Part shown: piece after piece, positions 62,681-64,000 of the stretch
Layout of the letters: each line of letters begins with the position of its first letter
Position numbering within the stretch: position 1 is the stretch's first letter
NCBI GenBank assembly: GCA_022393335.1
Contig: JAJEKB010021827.1
Span: 832,359 to 896,358, forward strand
Direction: 5' to 3'
Origin: Macrotrachela quadricornifera
Lineage: Eukaryota > Rotifera > Eurotatoria > Philodinida > Philodinidae
DNA length: 64,000 nt
Program-made: the position numbers and the translations under genes
Notes under the pieces: model-generated
The model's database searches: none
Told to the model about the DNA's origin: nothing
The model's input: the letters and a program-made list of their open reading frames with translations, nothing else

Positions 62681-64000
62681 CTAAATCAACTTAATAATGA
62701 ACTGCTTATAAAATAAGTCACAAATATAATCCATCATTTCGTATAAGTACAATTCGGGAAAAATGAGTTTAGTCTTCTTGTATTGAAATTGATATAGTAT
62801 ATTAGTAAAAATATATCGATATTTACAATTATTATCGATATTATTTCAAAGACCTTCAAACAATTGGTTGTAGTCTAATTCATCGATTAAAATTAATTTC
62901 AAGATATTTGTCCATGTGATAACAATTGTCGCGACTTCGGTGCTTTTGGCCAAATTCGGCTCAAAATAGTGATTAATCATATGTTACAGAAAAAGCAAAG
63001 TACAGTGGTATACGATCGTATCATGAACGTATATGACCGTTTACACACGTGTACGGATTCCGTATTCGTCGACCTGGGCAAGTACGGCACTAATCAAAGT
63101 CAATCATTGATCAATTCAATGAGTTTTTTTTTGTAAATCACGCTATTTGTTTTAAGTAGCTCTATTGTGACTCTGCTCCCAGAGCCTATGCCTGTTGGTA
63201 ACACATATTTGTACCATTTTTTTTCTTTCTGTTCTTGCCTACCTTCTTCCTCTACCTCAGGCTTACTTCTCAAGAAACTTGACAAAAGAATTTCAATGTT
63301 TGAAGAAAGTTTTCTTTTTTTACAGCAGATTCTACATCTCTACTTAAGATATACCAAAAGTAGTAGATCGTGCTATTTATTCGTGTGCTCATGTACCTGT
63401 TCAATTCATCTATTAAAAATCGTTCTTCTAACCATTTCGAACATTTGTTCTTTGCCAAATGAGCAATCTGGAATATTTTTCTACAAATACAGTAAAACAT
63501 CCGTTGGATGAGCACCAACGAGACTTTTCCAAATTGCCAATATTACGAAGGTGTCTGCACTATAGCGTTTACAGATATTGATCATCAGTACGTTCTTCAC
63601 AAGCGGAGCTCTAAACAGTAGTCATATTTACATATTCTCTGTTGGCTGTCGGAAGCTCAATTGTACTGACATTATACTTTTTTTTGACTTGAATCTTTTT
63701 TTCAACTAATTTGATTTTCTATTATCTTATTTACAATAAAGTTCAATTTCTTCGACAACTGCTTGTAATTTTTGCTGTATCAGGAATCCAGAGAGTGGAA
63801 TATTTTTTGTCCGTTGCACCATGAACTATGAGAAAAACAGTGTCAGTTTGTGGTTCCCGTTTGACACCTTTATTCACATTTAATTAGAAATTGTGTTTGT
63901 ATTCGTTGTTTCGTTAAAGAATATTGTACATGGCACCTATGGACATCTTGTTCTTATCACATAATGTACGTTATGACGGTTCAGTACCATCAACATAATC
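62681..64000. other. AT-rich tail, no gene supported
   Basis: Overlapping minus-strand ORFs at 63100-63285 and 63270-63518 have some protein-like composition (with EEEGRQEQKEKKWYKYVLPT), but they are in different frames with no convincing splice join and may be remnants. Nothing else recognised. Confidence 0.3.

Noticed and set aside
61234..62716. Very long ORFs of His-Asn-Gly, Cys-Pro-Leu or Ala-His-Tyr repeats
   Set aside because: They arise from the 9-bp period of a minisatellite open in several frames on both strands and run through Ns; no gene structure supports them.
63100..63518. Minus-strand gene from two overlapping ORFs
   Set aside because: The two parts are in different frames, upstream sequence is full of stops, and I found no splice sites joining them.

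Overview
The window looks like nuclear DNA of a bdelloid rotifer (Adineta/Rotaria type). Four things point there: it is very AT-rich; its genes are packed with many introns of only about 45-60 bp; it carries the TPR-ADP-ribosyltransferase family that is greatly expanded in bdelloids; and it mixes deeply metazoan genes (Unc-13, otoferlin-type ferlin, a Hedgehog-type Hint protein) with genes of bacterial type (YihY/BrkB membrane protein, BNR_4 beta-propeller, CocE/NonD hydrolase). Species assignment is inference.

Layout. 21-821: a serine/threonine-rich ORF of unknown function. 1421-7446 (+): Unc-13/Munc13 in 23 exons that join cleanly in frame to 1,339 aa, plus a candidate 24-codon cassette exon. 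8451-10410 (+): ADP-ribosyltransferase with TPRs. 12589-13962 (+): intronless BNR_4 propeller. 14661-17057 (+): 7-exon protein with an acylation signal, three TIR-type modules and a CHORD-like Cys/His module. 17912-18592 (+): GNAT acetyltransferase. 19561-20661 (-): 3-exon YihY/BrkB-like membrane protein. 21.5-23.2 kb: non-autonomous DNA transposons, one nested in another. 24362-31140 (-): 1,284-aa alpha-helical protein of unknown function with one unusually long (2.65 kb) intron. 33404-42864 (+): otoferlin-type ferlin, 34 exons, 2,141 aa. 43105-43956: foldback element with two gap-free 245-bp arms. 44217-45808 (+): glucocerebrosidase (GH30) pseudogene. 46134-46583 (-): small CYYR1-like membrane protein. 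47471-48551 (+): secreted Hint (Hog) protein without a Hedge domain. 49593-50771 (+): EEP-fold nuclease/phosphatase. 53803-56797 (+): secreted CocE/NonD hydrolase, 4 exons. 61308-62680: a mobile element with 27-bp inverted termini, an 8-bp direct repeat outside it, and a 9-bp minisatellite in opposite orientation on either side of an 847-base assembly gap.

Unc-13 and the ferlin both act in Ca2+-regulated vesicle priming and fusion and lie about 26 kb apart on the same strand; the genes between them are unrelated, so this may be chance. No operons, rRNA, tRNA or CRISPR were recognised. Exon junctions were placed by hand from GT/AG sites and reading-frame continuity; each multi-exon model gives a total length divisible by three. 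The most unusual items are the TIR/CHORD-like protein and the minisatellite-carrying transposon.
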